From contig NC_054570.1 in assembly GCF_017654505.1 (NCBI RefSeq), forward strand, positions 2,181,523-2,245,522: a stretch of 64,000 bases of DNA, written 5' to 3'. The notes below the pieces were generated by a model. It saw only the letters and a program-made list of their open reading frames with translations, did no database searches and was not told where the DNA came from. Shown in pieces: positions 1-11,050 of the stretch (the first letter of the stretch is position 1; each line of letters begins with the position of its first letter). A program made the translations under genes and the position numbers. This stretch comes from Polyodon spathula (lineage: Eukaryota; Chordata; Actinopteri; Acipenseriformes; Polyodontidae).

Positions 1-217
1 GTCAGCCTCTATCAAACTAGTACAAACATTAATGCATAATTAGTGCAGGCAATGCGTGGCTGTAGCTTGATTCTCTGGCATCTTTACAATGAAAGCCTGT
101 GAGACGGTATTTTTAAATATTAAAGCCTTCATAGAGTTTGAAGCAGGATGTGCTGAAGCTGAGCGATATAAAGTCACGTATGTCTGCTTTGCAAGTAATC
201 TAGCACAGCACACTGAG

Positions 218-425
218 GGTAACACTTTATATTAACTGCCTCTAATTACAGTGTGCTTACATAGTAGTTACTTAGTAAACACATATGTCCTTACGCATAA
301 TTAAAATTGTATTATGCATAGTTACACTGTACATGTGTAAATCTTTTTGCATGATATAACCTTAATCCTAAACCTCGCCCTAATCCCTTTCTGATACAAT
401 TGTGTGATACATATATCGTACAAAA
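218..425 (-). repeat. Dispersed MITE-like repeat (TTAGGG-word family), copy 1
   Basis: It begins GGTAACACTTTATATTAACT and contains the words shared by all copies: a CTCTAATTACAG start, a TACTTAGTAA core, a stretch of CCTAAACC/CCCTAATCC words and a terminal TGTAAATCTTTTTGCATGAT block. Related copies lie at about 6267-6514, 49415-49624 and 59783-59990, with a fragment at 985-1065. Ends of the GTAACACTTTA type are common on fish DNA transposons, but I cannot assign a superfamily. Confidence 0.6.
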
Positions 426-1272
426 ACGAGCACTCTTAACAACAATAGTGTTGTGGCTCCTGTTAATCAGATTAGTTGTCCCGCTGCTAGTATTGTTCAA
501 ACTATAAGGCATGAAACTCCAATCCACAAGCAGATGAGAACTTGAAGCATATATGGGAGCTGCAGTAAATCAAGGTCATTCCATGAGGTCTAGAAACAAA
601 CTTGCTTTCCCTTTGTCCATTATTTTAAGCACTCATGAGTATAATAGTATCCAGATTTGTTTGGCAAGGTACTTTCTAAGTTGAAGCTGGTTCAGAACTC
701 TGCTGCCCAAGTCAAAATGCTGTTATTGAGATTTATAATTGAGAACTGTAATGGAACAAATAAGAACCTACTTACTGGGGTGTCCATCCCTCCCCACTCT
801 TTGTCACCCTGTACTGTACAATGTAGCATGTGTATGTGACTTGTGTCATATTTATCTGGGTCACTGTGAAGTGATTCATTTTGGAGAACACGTACACAGC
901 CTGCTTTTTACAAACACATTTGCAGTACCTACTTACTTCACTTAAGAAACATAAAACCACATGTTGACATTGTGCTATATATTAACATAAACAATTTAAT
1001 CAGAAAAGGGATACGGTTAGGTTTGGAGTTAGAGTTAGGCATAGGGATAGGATTAGGGTTACCATTGGTAACCATCTGGAATTATACACACTGAAGGCAA
1101 CATATTTGACACAATCTCTAATTTATCCTTAGATAATTCTAGAAAGGCGTCAATAGACAAGCAATTTTAAATCACTGAATATAAATATATGTATATCATA
1201 AAGCTGTAAGGATGTTTGCCACAAGTAGTTTTGTTCATTGAAAACGTTATTCTAAGGTTCAAGACAAAACTT

Positions 1273-1443
1273 AAGCTGAGGGAACACAAAGCCACGTAAC
1301 GGCTTGAGACTTGGTTTCAGGCCACCGCATGGCTCTAAAGGGGACTTTGGGTGTGATACTGCAAAGTTGCCTCAAACTAGGTCTTGGAAACCTGGTTTTA
1401 AGTCACAGTTTAAGAAAAAGTGTCTTCGTGTTCTCTCAGCTTT
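1273..1443. mobile_element. Short inverted-repeat element (GCTGAGGGAACACAAAG family), copy 1
   Basis: The left end reads AAGCTGAGGGAACACAAAGC and the right end is its imperfect reverse complement (cttcgtgttctctcagcttt). The interior repeats the motif of a Gly/Pro-rich-looking but non-coding sequence. A second full copy lies in ppp2r1a intron 2 (33147-33330) and a left half at about 8010-8095. Size and inverted ends suggest a non-autonomous DNA transposon. Confidence 0.6.
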
Positions 1444-2687
1444 AATGACATCTCTTATATCCTGGAATATTTTAATAACAAAAAAATAAATAAAAAATGA
1501 AAAATCTATAAAGAAGTGTCTTAATGAAAAACATTGTTTCTTTAATAATACTGTTCCCTTCTACTGGCAAAATAAAATCAAAATCTGACGCTGTAACCCT
1601 AAGGCACAACAACCTTTGGTTGCTTAGATGACCTTGTTTCATTGAGTTTTGCTTCAACAACAGTGTGCTCTTGAATTCAATAGGAATTTCATTTGAAAGC
1701 CGTAGGAAATCATGTGTTAGTTAACTTAAAGTGTTACCATGCTATGTAAATATGCAGCAGTGGGAGACAAGATTGTAAATTGTTAAAGAACCAACCCTGT
1801 CGTCTGTTATTGCAAAGTTATTATAAACTCTGCTTAGTGAAGAGTATTTTTCATAAGGCTCTCTGATTTTATGTTACTGTTTAATTGCAGTAGGGGGCAG
1901 TGTGCTGCTTTATAAACGCCCCCGTGGTTATGAGTGTTCATAAACTGCTCTTGGATATACAGTAATCTCCAACATTGCTGTGTGTTCATTTATTGACTTT
2001 TCATTCTGATTCACAAAATCTAATGTCTCATTTCCAAGGGGTCCTTAGAAGTTACTCACAAATAATAATGCATCTTGAATATTAACATGGACAAACACTT
2101 TCGATACAAAATACATTTCTCTAAATACAAATACAATGACATAACCCAGACTTTTTCTTTTGTAATGTTTTTTTTTTGCCTAACACTACTTTTGAGTTAT
2201 ACAGATGGGTCTTTCAGTACTGAGCAACTGCTTCTTATGCTGTGTGGCAAACATTTTGACATGTCTCTTTTTAAATGTTGTTTGAACCTGAGTTCAGCAA
2301 TGCCTGCATTTGCCAATAGCAGTTCCCGTTATTGTGAGGCTTGTACAGTGGCGTGGCAGGGCAAATCGGTGCCAGTTAAAAATGTGTTGATGGTTGGCAA
2401 GGATACGGTTCATTTCTGTGCCTGCCAGATAAATGCGGGTGTGTGGCTGTGTTTGTACAGGAGAGCATGGTTGTGTTTCGTAATGCTATCCACCTGGTTT
2501 TCACATAGTTTCATTCGGTTTTGTTCCATCAGTAGTCTGTACTATCATGTGAGGATGGAACCTGCTACCACATTTTCCAATTAAAAACCCTCTTAATTGA
2601 ACTAAAAAGGTCTAGGTGTTCTTTCAATGTTAATGGGAATGCTAGTTTAGTTTTTGTCTCAATGCATTTATCAGTTCTTGCACTTAT

Positions 2688-3662
2688 TCACAGCTTGGTG
2701 CACTGAACTTCCTCTGGGCTTTCTTTCTTCCTGGACCTAAAGGTGTTGGATAAGTATTGGAAAGGGCTCCCCGTGCATTGCTTGATTCTTAGGGTCCTCA
2801 GACACCTCCAACAGGACTGCTGGACTGCTGTGGATGAAAAGTAGAAAATGATAGGATCTAGGCAGGCATTGAATGTGCTGAAAAGCAAGACCTCGTTTCT
2901 CCAGCCCGGACTGCTCCCCTGGATGTACCCGACGATGTGGGAGACGTTATAGGGCGTGAAACAGATCAGGAAGACGGCGAGGGTGGCTAAGACTAAGCCC
3001 ACAGCCCTGCGCTTTTTTTCCTTGTGCAAGTGAGCAGAAGACATGACAATCCAGGTGAAGCTGCAGTAACAGAAGCAAGTGATAAGCAAGGGTACGCAGA
3101 ACAGTACGATGCCGAGCTCCAAACGGACAGGTAAGAGGACGGCCAACTGCTGTGAGGTGAAGTTGTCGTAGCAAACAGAGCCGTTGGTGGCCGCCTCGCT
3201 CCAGTCTCGATTGAGCTCTGTGATGTAGACGATGCTGCAATGGGCGAACGCACAAACCCACAGGAAAAGGCTGACCGCCAAAGCGTACACCGGCTTGCGA
3301 TGCATTTTGTAGCGGAATGGAAAGGCGACCCCCAGGTATCGATCCACACTGACCGCAGTTAGGAAGAGGATACTGCTGTAGATGGTGCTGTAGTGGAAAA
3401 GACCACTCAGAGGACACAGGTAGGCAGGGAGGCTCCAAATGTTGCCCGCGGCTGCCTCGATGGTCTTGAAAGGCAGGAAGGTGAGGAAGAAAAGGTCGGA
3501 AAGGGTGAGGTTGAAGAGGAAGATGGTGCCGGGGGTGGGTTTGCGACGCAGTTTCTGGTACAAGGCATGGAGAGCCAGCAGGTTGGAGGGCCAGCCAGTC
3601 AGTAAGGTGACAATGTAGACTGTCAGGCAAAGAGCATTCCCCTTGCTTGTAAGCAACGACAT
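2688..3662 (-). CDS. Free fatty acid receptor 2/3-like GPCR (intact)
   Basis: Seven-transmembrane class A receptor of the FFAR2/FFAR3 type, 324 residues, expected to sense short-chain carboxylates at the plasma membrane. All four polar anchors known for the family's carboxylate pocket can be seen: His141 (4.56), Arg180 (5.39), His242 (6.55) and Arg255 (7.35). Cys83 and Cys164 can form the TM3-ECL2 disulfide. The TM3 motif is DRY (107-109) rather than the ERY of human FFAR2/3, and TM7 has DPIIFY (269-274). The open frame runs further 5', but the ATG at 3662 matches the start of the neighbouring copies; an AG-preceded pyrimidine tract just upstream suggests a splice acceptor there. An in-frame upstream ATG at 3722 is possible but would add 20 non-conserved residues. 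FFAR2 versus FFAR3 orthology cannot be settled by eye. Confidence 0.88.
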   Translation of the reverse strand: MSLLTSKGNALCLTVYIVTLLTGWPSNLLALHALYQKLRRKPTPGTIFLFNLTLSDLFFLTFLPFKTIEAAAGNIWSLPAYLCPLSGLFHYSTIYSSILFLTAVSVDRYLGVAFPFRYKMHRKPVYALAVSLFLWVCAFAHCSIVYITELNRDWSEAATNGSVCYDNFTSQQLAVLLPVRLELGIVLFCVPLLITCFCYCSFTWIVMSSAHLHKEKKRRAVGLVLATLAVFLICFTPYNVSHIVGYIQGSSPGWRNEVLLFSTFNACLDPIIFYFSSTAVQQSCWRCLRTLRIKQCTGSPFQYLSNTFRSRKKESPEEVQCTKL

Positions 3663-5334
3663 CTTGATGAGAGCAGCATTCCTATACTTGTGTGCGACAA
3701 GAAAAGAGGGATTACAAATCATCTTGCCATATTTTTTGTGTAGAAACAATTTGTGTGACTCTAAGTGTTTATCCCTAGTGAGGCCACGGTGAGTTGATTT
3801 TTTTTTTTACAAATCTGGAAGTGTATTTTGATGTTTTTTTGTTTTTTTTATATTGCGCTGGTACAGAATATTGCCTTTGAAATGAACTGTTAGCTAAGAT
3901 TACTTCTCATATATGCACCATCACGGTTAACCCAATTTCACTTGTCTTAAGTAAACAGCACTTGCCAGATGAGGGATGGCATCTAGTCAGCAGTTTATTT
4001 AGAGAGAAGTAGCACCATGAATACAGGTAACAGTGTAATAATAATATATAATATCTTAATTTTTATATAGAGCCTTTCATAGGGGGCTACCATCAAAACG
4101 TTGTAATCCTAGTGCTTTAAGATGGCTGGAAATTACACGGCTAAATGAAGAGGGGTTGGAAATCTTTCTACTCACTGCTTATGCTAACTATGATTGTACA
4201 GGTCAGAAATGTTTACATGAATGTTGTCAACGGAGAGACAAATGGATATGATTCATATCCTGGCTTTACAGTAAAGGGTGCACAATGCGTTATACAGTAG
4301 TTTCTATAGTTGTGTCATTATTTCGGAATCAGGGAGATCAATCCACGCTGCAAATGTTTGTCTGAAGCAGAATAAACAACACACCTCTGATCTTTATTTA
4401 TTGATTCTTTCACAAATCCAGCTGGAAACTGTGTAGCTGGGTCAGAGAACACAACAGGTGATCTGTGGATTTGTCAGCAAACTGTGGATTTCTTAGTAGA
4501 AAAAAAATGCAAGTCCCCTAGTACAGTATAGCAATAAAGCACTGTGAAAGAACGGTAAAGCCTGTGCAAGCATTGTAAAGTCAGGAGAGGTATTGTTTAA
4601 AAACATGGCAAATGATAAATGAACAGTAAAAGCATAGGAAAAATGCCAAAATACTGTGCAGATATTTGCTACAATCATACATGATCAGCTGGGCAGAGTC
4701 AAAAACAATAGGTTTGTTTTTTTGGTTTTGTTAATGTAGCAATTACAAATCTTTAAAAACAGAGCGATTAACAGTAGCCCTTATTTCAACGGGGAGATTA
4801 TTACAGGTTGATGGTGCTGAATTAGGACGCTGTAAGGAACTGTCCTGTGGACTTTTTAATAGATGGAATGGCTAGTTATTGAAAGTAATGAATAATGATT
4901 AGACTGTAAGAGACTGGTAAGATAGGCTGGCATTTGATTTTGTACAGACTTAAAAATAAATTGGCGCCAATGAAAGTTTCTAAGTAAATTTCAATTCGTC
5001 CTACATAACACAATGATGTGTTGTGGTCATGGGACCATTGCAATAGATTACCACCACTGTGTATTGGTTGTGCATGCCGTGGTGTAACTGCATGAAGGTA
5101 TCATGTTAACAGTGGCATACTCATCCCAGCCTCACCTTGGCAATATTTACAAAACTTCAGTATCTTAATACAATACAGCTTGATATTCCTCAATCAGTTG
5201 GCTTTTTTTTTAAAAAAAATGTAAGTTTCATAAATACTTTATTCCTTAAACCAGACTCTTGAATGAAAGTTTTGTGAACAGAGCTTTTGCCATTGAAGAA
5301 CAATTGTTTGGAAATCGAGACAGTATCTCCAGCT

Positions 5335-5597
5335 GTGGCCAAAAGTATTGTATTTGCAAAAGTATTTAATTTAAAACAACAACAACAACTATATGAACAT
5401 AATTTAGATATTTTATTTAATATTGTGTAATCAAAGAGACTGCAGTGCTCTGCAGTTTCTCGTTAAGCATCTGGAAGCCGTATGCATTTCAATATGTTAA
5501 CACTGTTCAGTGCACCAAGCTGTGAATAAGTGCAAGATGACTTTATGAAGCAAAATTAGTTCATTCCATAGGGTAATGCAAAACTCTGGGCTATAGC
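5335..5597 (-). mobile_element. Mariner-like MITE (GGCCAAAAGTTTTGCATC family), degenerate copy
   Basis: The left end GTGGCCAAAAGTATTG and the right end block (ctttatgaagcaaaattagtt, then a diverged ATGCAAAACTCTGGGCTATAGC) match the family described at 38476-38666. The middle keeps the family words TATTTAAT...TGTAATCAAAGA and AATATGTTAACA. Confidence 0.6.
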
Positions 5598-6126
5598 AAA
5601 GATATTTTACAGTTATGAATTTGATAACTGCCCTTACCTATAAAAATCTTGAATCTTGAGTGCAGTGTGAAGATCTGCAGATACCAAAAAGCAAGATGTG
5701 CTGAGGTCCTCCCTTGTGTATTGTGGTATTGTGATTCGCAATCTTTATTTGCTGGCTTGTCCTTTAGTCCGAGAAGTGGGCATGCCACTGCTCTCTGCTC
5801 CTGGCTTTGAACACACTGGCATGATTTATAATGGGAAAGGTTGCTCTCTCTTTTCTCCTTGTGTTTTATTTGTCAAGGCAGCATGTGACCTGATGACTGT
5901 TTTTTTTTAACAGTTTTATCATTCACTGTGAGGTGGAAACCTCTGGAAATGTATCCAGCAACACATTTTAACGTTTGCTTTTCCCAGTAGACCAGGGATA
6001 TCATAGGCAAGGCTATTGTACCTTCCCCCTACCTATGCTAAATTGCAATACGTTACTGGAGGCTTATCTATTTACACCTTTAGATTATAAACCCAATACT
6101 CCATGAGCATTTGTGAGTGTTCTTTT

Positions 6127-6514
6127 CAAAGCATACAGTAGCGTGCAAATGTATTAAAACACACCATTGCTCCTGTAGTTTTGATTGGACAGACATGTAA
6201 AATCAAACCACTGGAACTGCAAATGTTAGAAATTGTCAAAATAGGCAAACAGTGATTGTCAAACTTGGGTGTAAATCTTTTTTGTCCAATATATGTAAGC
6301 ACACAATTGTATCAGAAAAGGGTTAGGGTTTCGGTTAGGTTTAGAGTTTGGGTTAGAGTTAGAATTAGGGTTATATTATGCAAAACAATGTACACATTAA
6401 GTACATTTTAACTGTGCATAATAAAATTGTAATGATGTGTAAGTGCACATGTATTTACTAAGTAACTACTATGTAAATACACAGTAATTGGAGACATGAT
6501 GTAAAGTGTTTCCC
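6127..6514. repeat. Two adjoining dispersed repeats (Tc1-like end; TTAGGG-word repeat)
   Basis: 6127-6262 starts CAGTAGCGTGCAAATGTATT and is related to 13244-13370 and 20172-20290; this resembles termini of Tc1-like elements. It abuts a copy of the TTAGGG-word family (6267-6514), which carries GGGTTAGGGTTTCGGTTAGG and ends GTAAAGTGTTTCCC, the counterpart of the GGTAACACTTTA end at 218. Confidence 0.55.
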
Positions 6515-7435
6515 ACATTTATGGTAGTCCTATTGTCATTATACCATGAATTTCAATTCAATCCAGGACCTGATTGAACCTAGCAACTCAGAGATGCAAA
6601 ATATTGAGCAAAAATATTTAAAAATGAAAAAAGAAATAAAGTTTGATATTCACTTCTAGCTGCATTCAGTATTGTGTATATTTTATTAATCTAAGACACT
6701 GCAAGTGCATGAGAGGTGGAAAGTATCATGTGTATCCAATAAATGTGCAAAAAATATGTACATATATTTAACCTTATTGAACTAAAGTTTGCACGTCGCA
6801 TTCTGCAAACAGACTAGGTTAATTTCCTACATGGCAACAGTTATTAATGTCCTGTGGGTTGCTTTATTGCAGACATGATTAAAGTTTAGAACTGCTGTGA
6901 TATTGCTCTGACAGTTAATCTCCGGGGCTGAATAAATGATTTACAGAAGTTTACATTTCTTTATGAAATAATAACCGTGCATATTGCAGTCATGCAATTA
7001 CATTGCAGGACAGTATTCCGTCGCATATCTGACTGCGATGGGACCAGAGTCAGGGTGGATATGTATAAAGTTGGATGAATGAATCCTGTTTTAAATACCA
7101 TTATACACAGCTGTAACAATTACTATATTGACACAATTATTGTTTTGAAATTCAGCTTTTATTAGGAGCTCCCCTAAATCCCTTGTTTAGAAAGATATGG
7201 GGTATTAATGCTTGTGACAGGGTAGCCAACTGCCGTGTGACACGCCCCCCGCAGGTGAACAGGATTTATTTAGCTATCAACACACTGAACAGCTCACATG
7301 ACCCTGCCAGCAATGGCAGTGCATGGAGCACATAAAACACAGTGTACGAAAACTTTGGTAGGATCTACAATCCCTGAACTAATCTTCTCTGTTCAATAAA
7401 AAACGAAAGTTGCTGAAGAGGTTGATCATGGTGGG

Positions 7436-7878
7436 TGTGACGGGCTGGCGAGTGGATTGAGGCTCAGAGACAGATTAAAGGCAAAAATAAAGTTATTTTA
7501 TTAAATAAAATAGTCAAATAAACAGGCACAAGGGTCAACAAAAAAGAGGTTCAAAAAAATAAATAATCAAAATGAACTTACAAAATAAACAGTCAGTTCC
7601 AGGTCTTCCTTTAATTTTAAATAAAAACTCTCCAACATAAAAGCAAACTCTCAAACAGAGGACCACACCCCAAACAGAAAACACACTACTACACTACTAC
7701 ACTACTACACACTCTGCTACACTCACTCTACACCCACTGCCAGCCAGGGCCTCTCCCCTGGCTTTTATCCCCTGTGGCTGGAGCCCAATTAATCAATAAT
7801 TATTCAATTTGGGCTCCAGCCACATTCTCCCTGCCAGTTCCAAACATGTTCATATAGATGGGGAGTTCCCCTGTCACA
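7436..7878 (-). mobile_element. Solo LTR with 5-bp target duplication
   Basis: The block starts TGTGACGGGC and ends CCCTGTCACA, i.e. the TG...CA ends of a retroviral-type LTR, and is flanked on both sides by GTGGG (7431-7435 and 7879-7883), a perfect 5-bp target-site duplication. Read on the minus strand it has a GGGATAAAAG TATA-like box near the start and AATAAA-type signals near the end, so the minus strand is the likely transcribed one. No gag/pol sequence is attached, which fits recombination between two LTRs. It resembles LTR retrotransposons of Gypsy/ERV type; the superfamily is not determined. Confidence 0.7.
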
Positions 7879-8454
7879 GTGGGTAAATAGGATAGGTGAC
7901 AGGTGGTGCATACGTGACAGCTGACTGTATCCAAATTAATGGCAGTGTAGAAAAATTAAATCTGTGACATCACAGATCCCATTAGCTTGTATCATGGACC
8001 ACCCTTTCTCAGTGAGGGAACACAAAGCCACTTTGTGGCTTGGAACTTGGTTTCAGGAGACTAGATTTTAGGCCACTGCCAAGCTTGTCCCATGTTAACA
8101 CACAGTTCTCCTCCTGCTGAGGATTTGAAAAGCACAGAATCTAATTTTTTTTTTTAATGTTCCCAGTGTTTCAGATCTAAAGGGCTACCAATCTTTCTTT
8201 TTTCAAACTGTGGATGGATTGGTCTTCCCCTCCCATTTCTGCCTCTCCATTTTTTTGGTTGTGGTCTTGGACTTGAAAACACCTACTGCACTTTCAACCC
8301 TCTGTCTGATCTGATCAACAGTCGATTTGTCCCTGTCACAAAGATGGCTTGAGTGGCGTGTGGGGTAAAGGACCAGAAGGAAGTGCAGAAGGTATGAGGC
8401 TGAAACTGAGCGTATTGACAATAACAAATAATGATGGACATATGATTATACCTG

Positions 8455-8542
8455 TATAATGATGGACATATATATATATATATATCATATTATATATCTA
8501 TATATTATATATATATATATATAGATATATATATATATATCA
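8455..8542. repeat. AT dinucleotide microsatellite
   Basis: An interrupted run of TA/AT repeats, with ATCAT and AGAT interruptions. Confidence 0.9.
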
Positions 8543-9046
8543 ATACGATCAGTAATCTGAAACCCTGTGACATATTTTCAGTTTACAATAGCATTAAATT
8601 AATAATGAAAGCATGACTAGCAGTACAGTATTCCTGGAAACCTATTAAGCAAATTCACCATGGAAATGAACAAGAGCTGTTGATGCATTCAAAACAATTT
8701 GTATTTGCATGGATTACAGTGTCACAGGGCAAAGCAACTGCTTCCCTCTTTATTTCCATGTCATTCTGCACGTCCCAGCAACAGGCAAGTCTACGAGAGC
8801 AATAGCAGGCAGAGAGGTTTGCCAAATTAACGGCAGCTGTTCCTTTGACTTGTCTGTATACAGGAGGTGGTAGAAAATGTAATGAAGAGGCAGGAGGTTA
8901 TTGCATTGCTGCCAGCAGCTACAGATAAGCTTGATTTACAAGATCTTCCCACTTTTGATGGACATTTCCGTACCCAGCTATGCCAAAACCATTACGAGAT
9001 TCCGCCCCTGCTGTAGGTCACTCCTCATTATATAACCCGGTACTTT

Positions 9047-9205
9047 ACGGCTAGGGCCAAAAATTTTGTATCCCCTCATCAAATGAACTAATTTTGCTTC
9101 ATAAAGTCCAATGAAACCTGCTGAATAATGTTACTTTAACACATAGAATTACATACTGCTTTCCAGTTTTCCATATACTTAACGGAAATTAATTTAAAAT
9201 AGTAA
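9047..9205 (+). mobile_element. Mariner-like MITE, 5' half
   Basis: It begins CGGCTAGGGCCAAAAATTTTG and continues through the family block with ATTTTGCTTCATAAAGTC, AATGAAACCTGCTGAATAAT and CATATACTTAACGG. The right half is missing. Confidence 0.6.
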
Positions 9206-9334
9206 GAGAAAAGGAACACATAGCCACAAGCAGTAAAACGCATGAAGCTTTTTAGAAGTTGTTTAAGAAGCCAAATTTAAGCACAATAATATTTTCACAC
9301 ATGAGTGCCTATTGTTTCTATATCACTGACTGCT

Positions 9335-9480
9335 AGGTGGCCCATTCCATACCTTCATCTCTCTTTGTGAAGTACTGTCTCTCTGGCCTCTAAGTGTATC
9401 TTCATTTAATATCCAGCTGTGTCCTCCACTCCTTCTATCTGTGCTGCCCTTAAAATACACTCCTTTTAAGATTTTAAAGA
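9335..9480 (-). repeat. LINE/SINE-like interspersed fragment
   Basis: The words GGTGGCCCATTCCATACC and the following CT-rich text match the block at 52535-52735 (there GTAGCCCATTCCATACCCTC). In other fish this type of sequence is a high-copy interspersed repeat. No coding capacity is visible. Confidence 0.45.
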
Positions 9481-9492
9481 CTCAAACCAGAT

Positions 9493-9943
9493 TCACCATC
9501 CCTACTGTGAAGCATGGTGGTGGCAGCATCATGCAATGGGGATGCTTTTCATCGGCAGAGACTGGAAAGCTTGTCAGGGTTGAGGGCTAAATGAATGGAA
9601 CTAAATACAGGCAATTCCTTGAGGAAAACCTGCTTCAGTCCGCAAAAGATTTAAGACTGGGATGAAGATTCACCTTTCAGCAGGACGATGACCTGGTGGT
9701 TCTACCAAGTATTGACTCAGGGGGGTGAAGACTTATCTAACCAAGACATTTGAGTTTTTTATTTTTCATTAACTGTTGTTTCACAATAAAAATTATCTTG
9801 CCTCTTCAAAGTGTTGAGTAGGTTGTGTAAATCAAAGGAAAAAAATCCCATTTAAATGCATCAAGATTTCAGGTTGTAACACAACAAACTGTGAAAATGT
9901 CCAAGGGGGGGGGGGGGTGAATACTTACTACAGGCACTGTAAA
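9493..9943 (+). pseudogene. Degenerate Tc1-like transposase and 3' end
   Basis: The plus strand encodes the C-terminal part of a Tc1-family DDE transposase: a [20 protein letters not shown] motif, then MNGTKYRQFLEENLLQSA and FTFQQDDD, interrupted by stop codons. It is followed by non-coding sequence ending in GTGAATACTTACTACAGGCACTGTA, a typical Tc1-type inverted terminal repeat, at about 9919-9943. The 5' half and the other terminal repeat are not seen. It is a dead, 5'-truncated copy. Confidence 0.8.
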
Positions 9944-10061
9944 TGCATTTATTGAAAAAAACTGCAAGAACTATAGACACAGAAAACTTGATGTAAAAAT
10001 CAGGCTTGCATCGTGCAGCAAAAGTCAAGAACACATACTCAAAGGGCAGGGTGGCCCATCA

Positions 10062-11018
10062 CTAATTGTTAGAGCTGCTCTCTGTCTGCTCGTTAACTGT
10101 GCAGGCTGCCGGGCAAAGTCTTTTACAAAAACCGATGGCTCGTATCCTTCCTAGCACCCCTGCTATGCAGTTTCTGATGCTGTTTTGAACTTCAGATGAG
10201 GAAAAATAGAAGATGATGGGATCCAAGCAGGTGTTGAATGTGCTGAGAAGCAGAGTCATCACACGCCACTTGGGACTTTGCCATTTCACAAACCCCACCA
10301 CGTGGGAGATGTTATAAGGGCAGAAGCAGAGAATGAAGACCAGCAGTGTCCCCAGAGCTAACCCGATGGCTCTCTGCTTCCTTCGACGGCTGATGTTCGG
10401 CAGGGAGAGAAGGATCCGGATGAAACTGATGTAGCAGAAGGTGGTGATGAGGAAGGGGATGCAGAAGAGGACAAAGAACATTTCGAAGCGGACTGGTAGA
10501 AGTATATTAAGTTGCTCTTTTGTGAATTCCTCATAGCAAGAGGAAACATTCTGAGTCCCATTCCCTGGTTTCTGGTACTGGACGATGTAGACAATGGTGC
10601 AGTGAGCGGTTGATATGACCCAGAAGAAGACACTCACGTAAACAGCGTACATGGGCTTGCGGTTCATCTTGTAATGGACAGGGTAGGCCACCCCAAGGTA
10701 TCGCTCCACACTGACCCCCATTAGAAACAAGGTGCTGATGTAGATGGTGGAGTAGAATATAAAGTTGCTCAGCGGGCACAGCAAGTTGGGAAGCACCCAA
10801 TGCATGCCTTGGGAGACCTGGACCATCCGGAAAGGCAGGAAGAGAAGAAAGATGAGATCCGAAACGGACAGGTTGAGAAGCAGGATGTCGATGGGAGCTG
10901 GTTTGTGGTGGACTTTCACGCTGAAGGTGTATAAGGCCAGGCTGTTGGTGGGTAACCCCGTCACGAAGGTCACAATATAAACAAACAGGATAAACTGTTC
11001 TTGGGGCATCAGAGCCAT
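10062..11018 (-). CDS. FFAR2/3-like receptor, tandem copy A (intact)
   Basis: Class A GPCR of 318 residues, related to FFAR2/FFAR3; short-chain fatty acids are the expected ligands. Visible features: seven hydrophobic segments, ERY at 105-107, disulfide cysteines 81 and 161, pocket anchors His139, Arg177, His239 and Arg252, and DPIIFY at 266-271. ECL2 carries two N-glycosylation sites (NGT 153, NVS 157). TM2 with DILLLNLSVSDL looks closer to FFAR3 than to FFAR2. The ATG at 11018 lies 32 bases after a strong splice acceptor (CTTCCTCTGCAG, exon begins at 11050), so the whole coding region is in one exon. A non-coding first exon is at 12394 and above. By hand count, copy B differs at 38 of the first 300 residues; the C-termini after residue 300 diverge. 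Confidence 0.9.
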   Translation of the reverse strand: MALMPQEQFILFVYIVTFVTGLPTNSLALYTFSVKVHHKPAPIDILLLNLSVSDLIFLLFLPFRMVQVSQGMHWVLPNLLCPLSNFIFYSTIYISTLFLMGVSVERYLGVAYPVHYKMNRKPMYAVYVSVFFWVISTAHCTIVYIVQYQKPGNGTQNVSSCYEEFTKEQLNILLPVRFEMFFVLFCIPFLITTFCYISFIRILLSLPNISRRRKQRAIGLALGTLLVFILCFCPYNISHVVGFVKWQSPKWRVMTLLLSTFNTCLDPIIFYFSSSEVQNSIRNCIAGVLGRIRAIGFCKRLCPAACTVNEQTESSSNN

Positions 11019-11050
11019 TGTTGTTTGGTGTGAAAATGGCTACTGGAGAA

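Larger units (their letters stand above)
1..2687. other. Gene-poor left flank
   Basis: I see no supported gene here. The stretch holds a dispersed repeat (218-425), a fragment of the same family rich in TTAGGG-like words (about 985-1065) and a short inverted-repeat element (1273-1443). A plus-strand open frame at 2075-2584 starts on a non-ATG codon and resembles nothing I know. Part of the segment just left of 2688 must be the 3' UTR of the minus-strand receptor gene, but I cannot place a poly(A) signal with confidence. Confidence 0.5.
3663..10061. other. Intergenic stretch between the first FFAR-like gene and copy A
   Basis: No gene is supported. It holds a mariner-like MITE (5335-5597), a Tc1-like end fragment (6127-6262), a TTAGGG-word repeat (6267-6514), a solo LTR (7436-7878), half of a GCTGAGGGAACACAAAG element (8010-8095), an AT microsatellite (about 8455-8542), a second mariner-like MITE fragment (9047-9205), a LINE/SINE-like fragment (9335-9480) and a degenerate Tc1 transposase (9493-9943). 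The remainder is unremarkable AT-rich sequence. The 5' exon(s) of the gene at 2688-3662 should lie somewhere right of 3690 but are not recognised. Confidence 0.5.

Noticed and set aside
2075..2584. 169-codon plus-strand open frame
   Set aside because: Begins on a non-ATG codon, shows no domain, no splice context and no similarity I recognise; ATG start would be at about 2090. Treated as chance.
2947..3630. 227-codon minus-strand open frame
   Set aside because: It is a second frame of the receptor gene at 2688-3662, lacking any recognisable domain.
3663..3749. N-terminal extension of the first FFAR-like gene
   Set aside because: The frame opens on TTG; the only upstream ATG (3722) adds residues with no counterpart in the other copies, and an acceptor-like site lies between.
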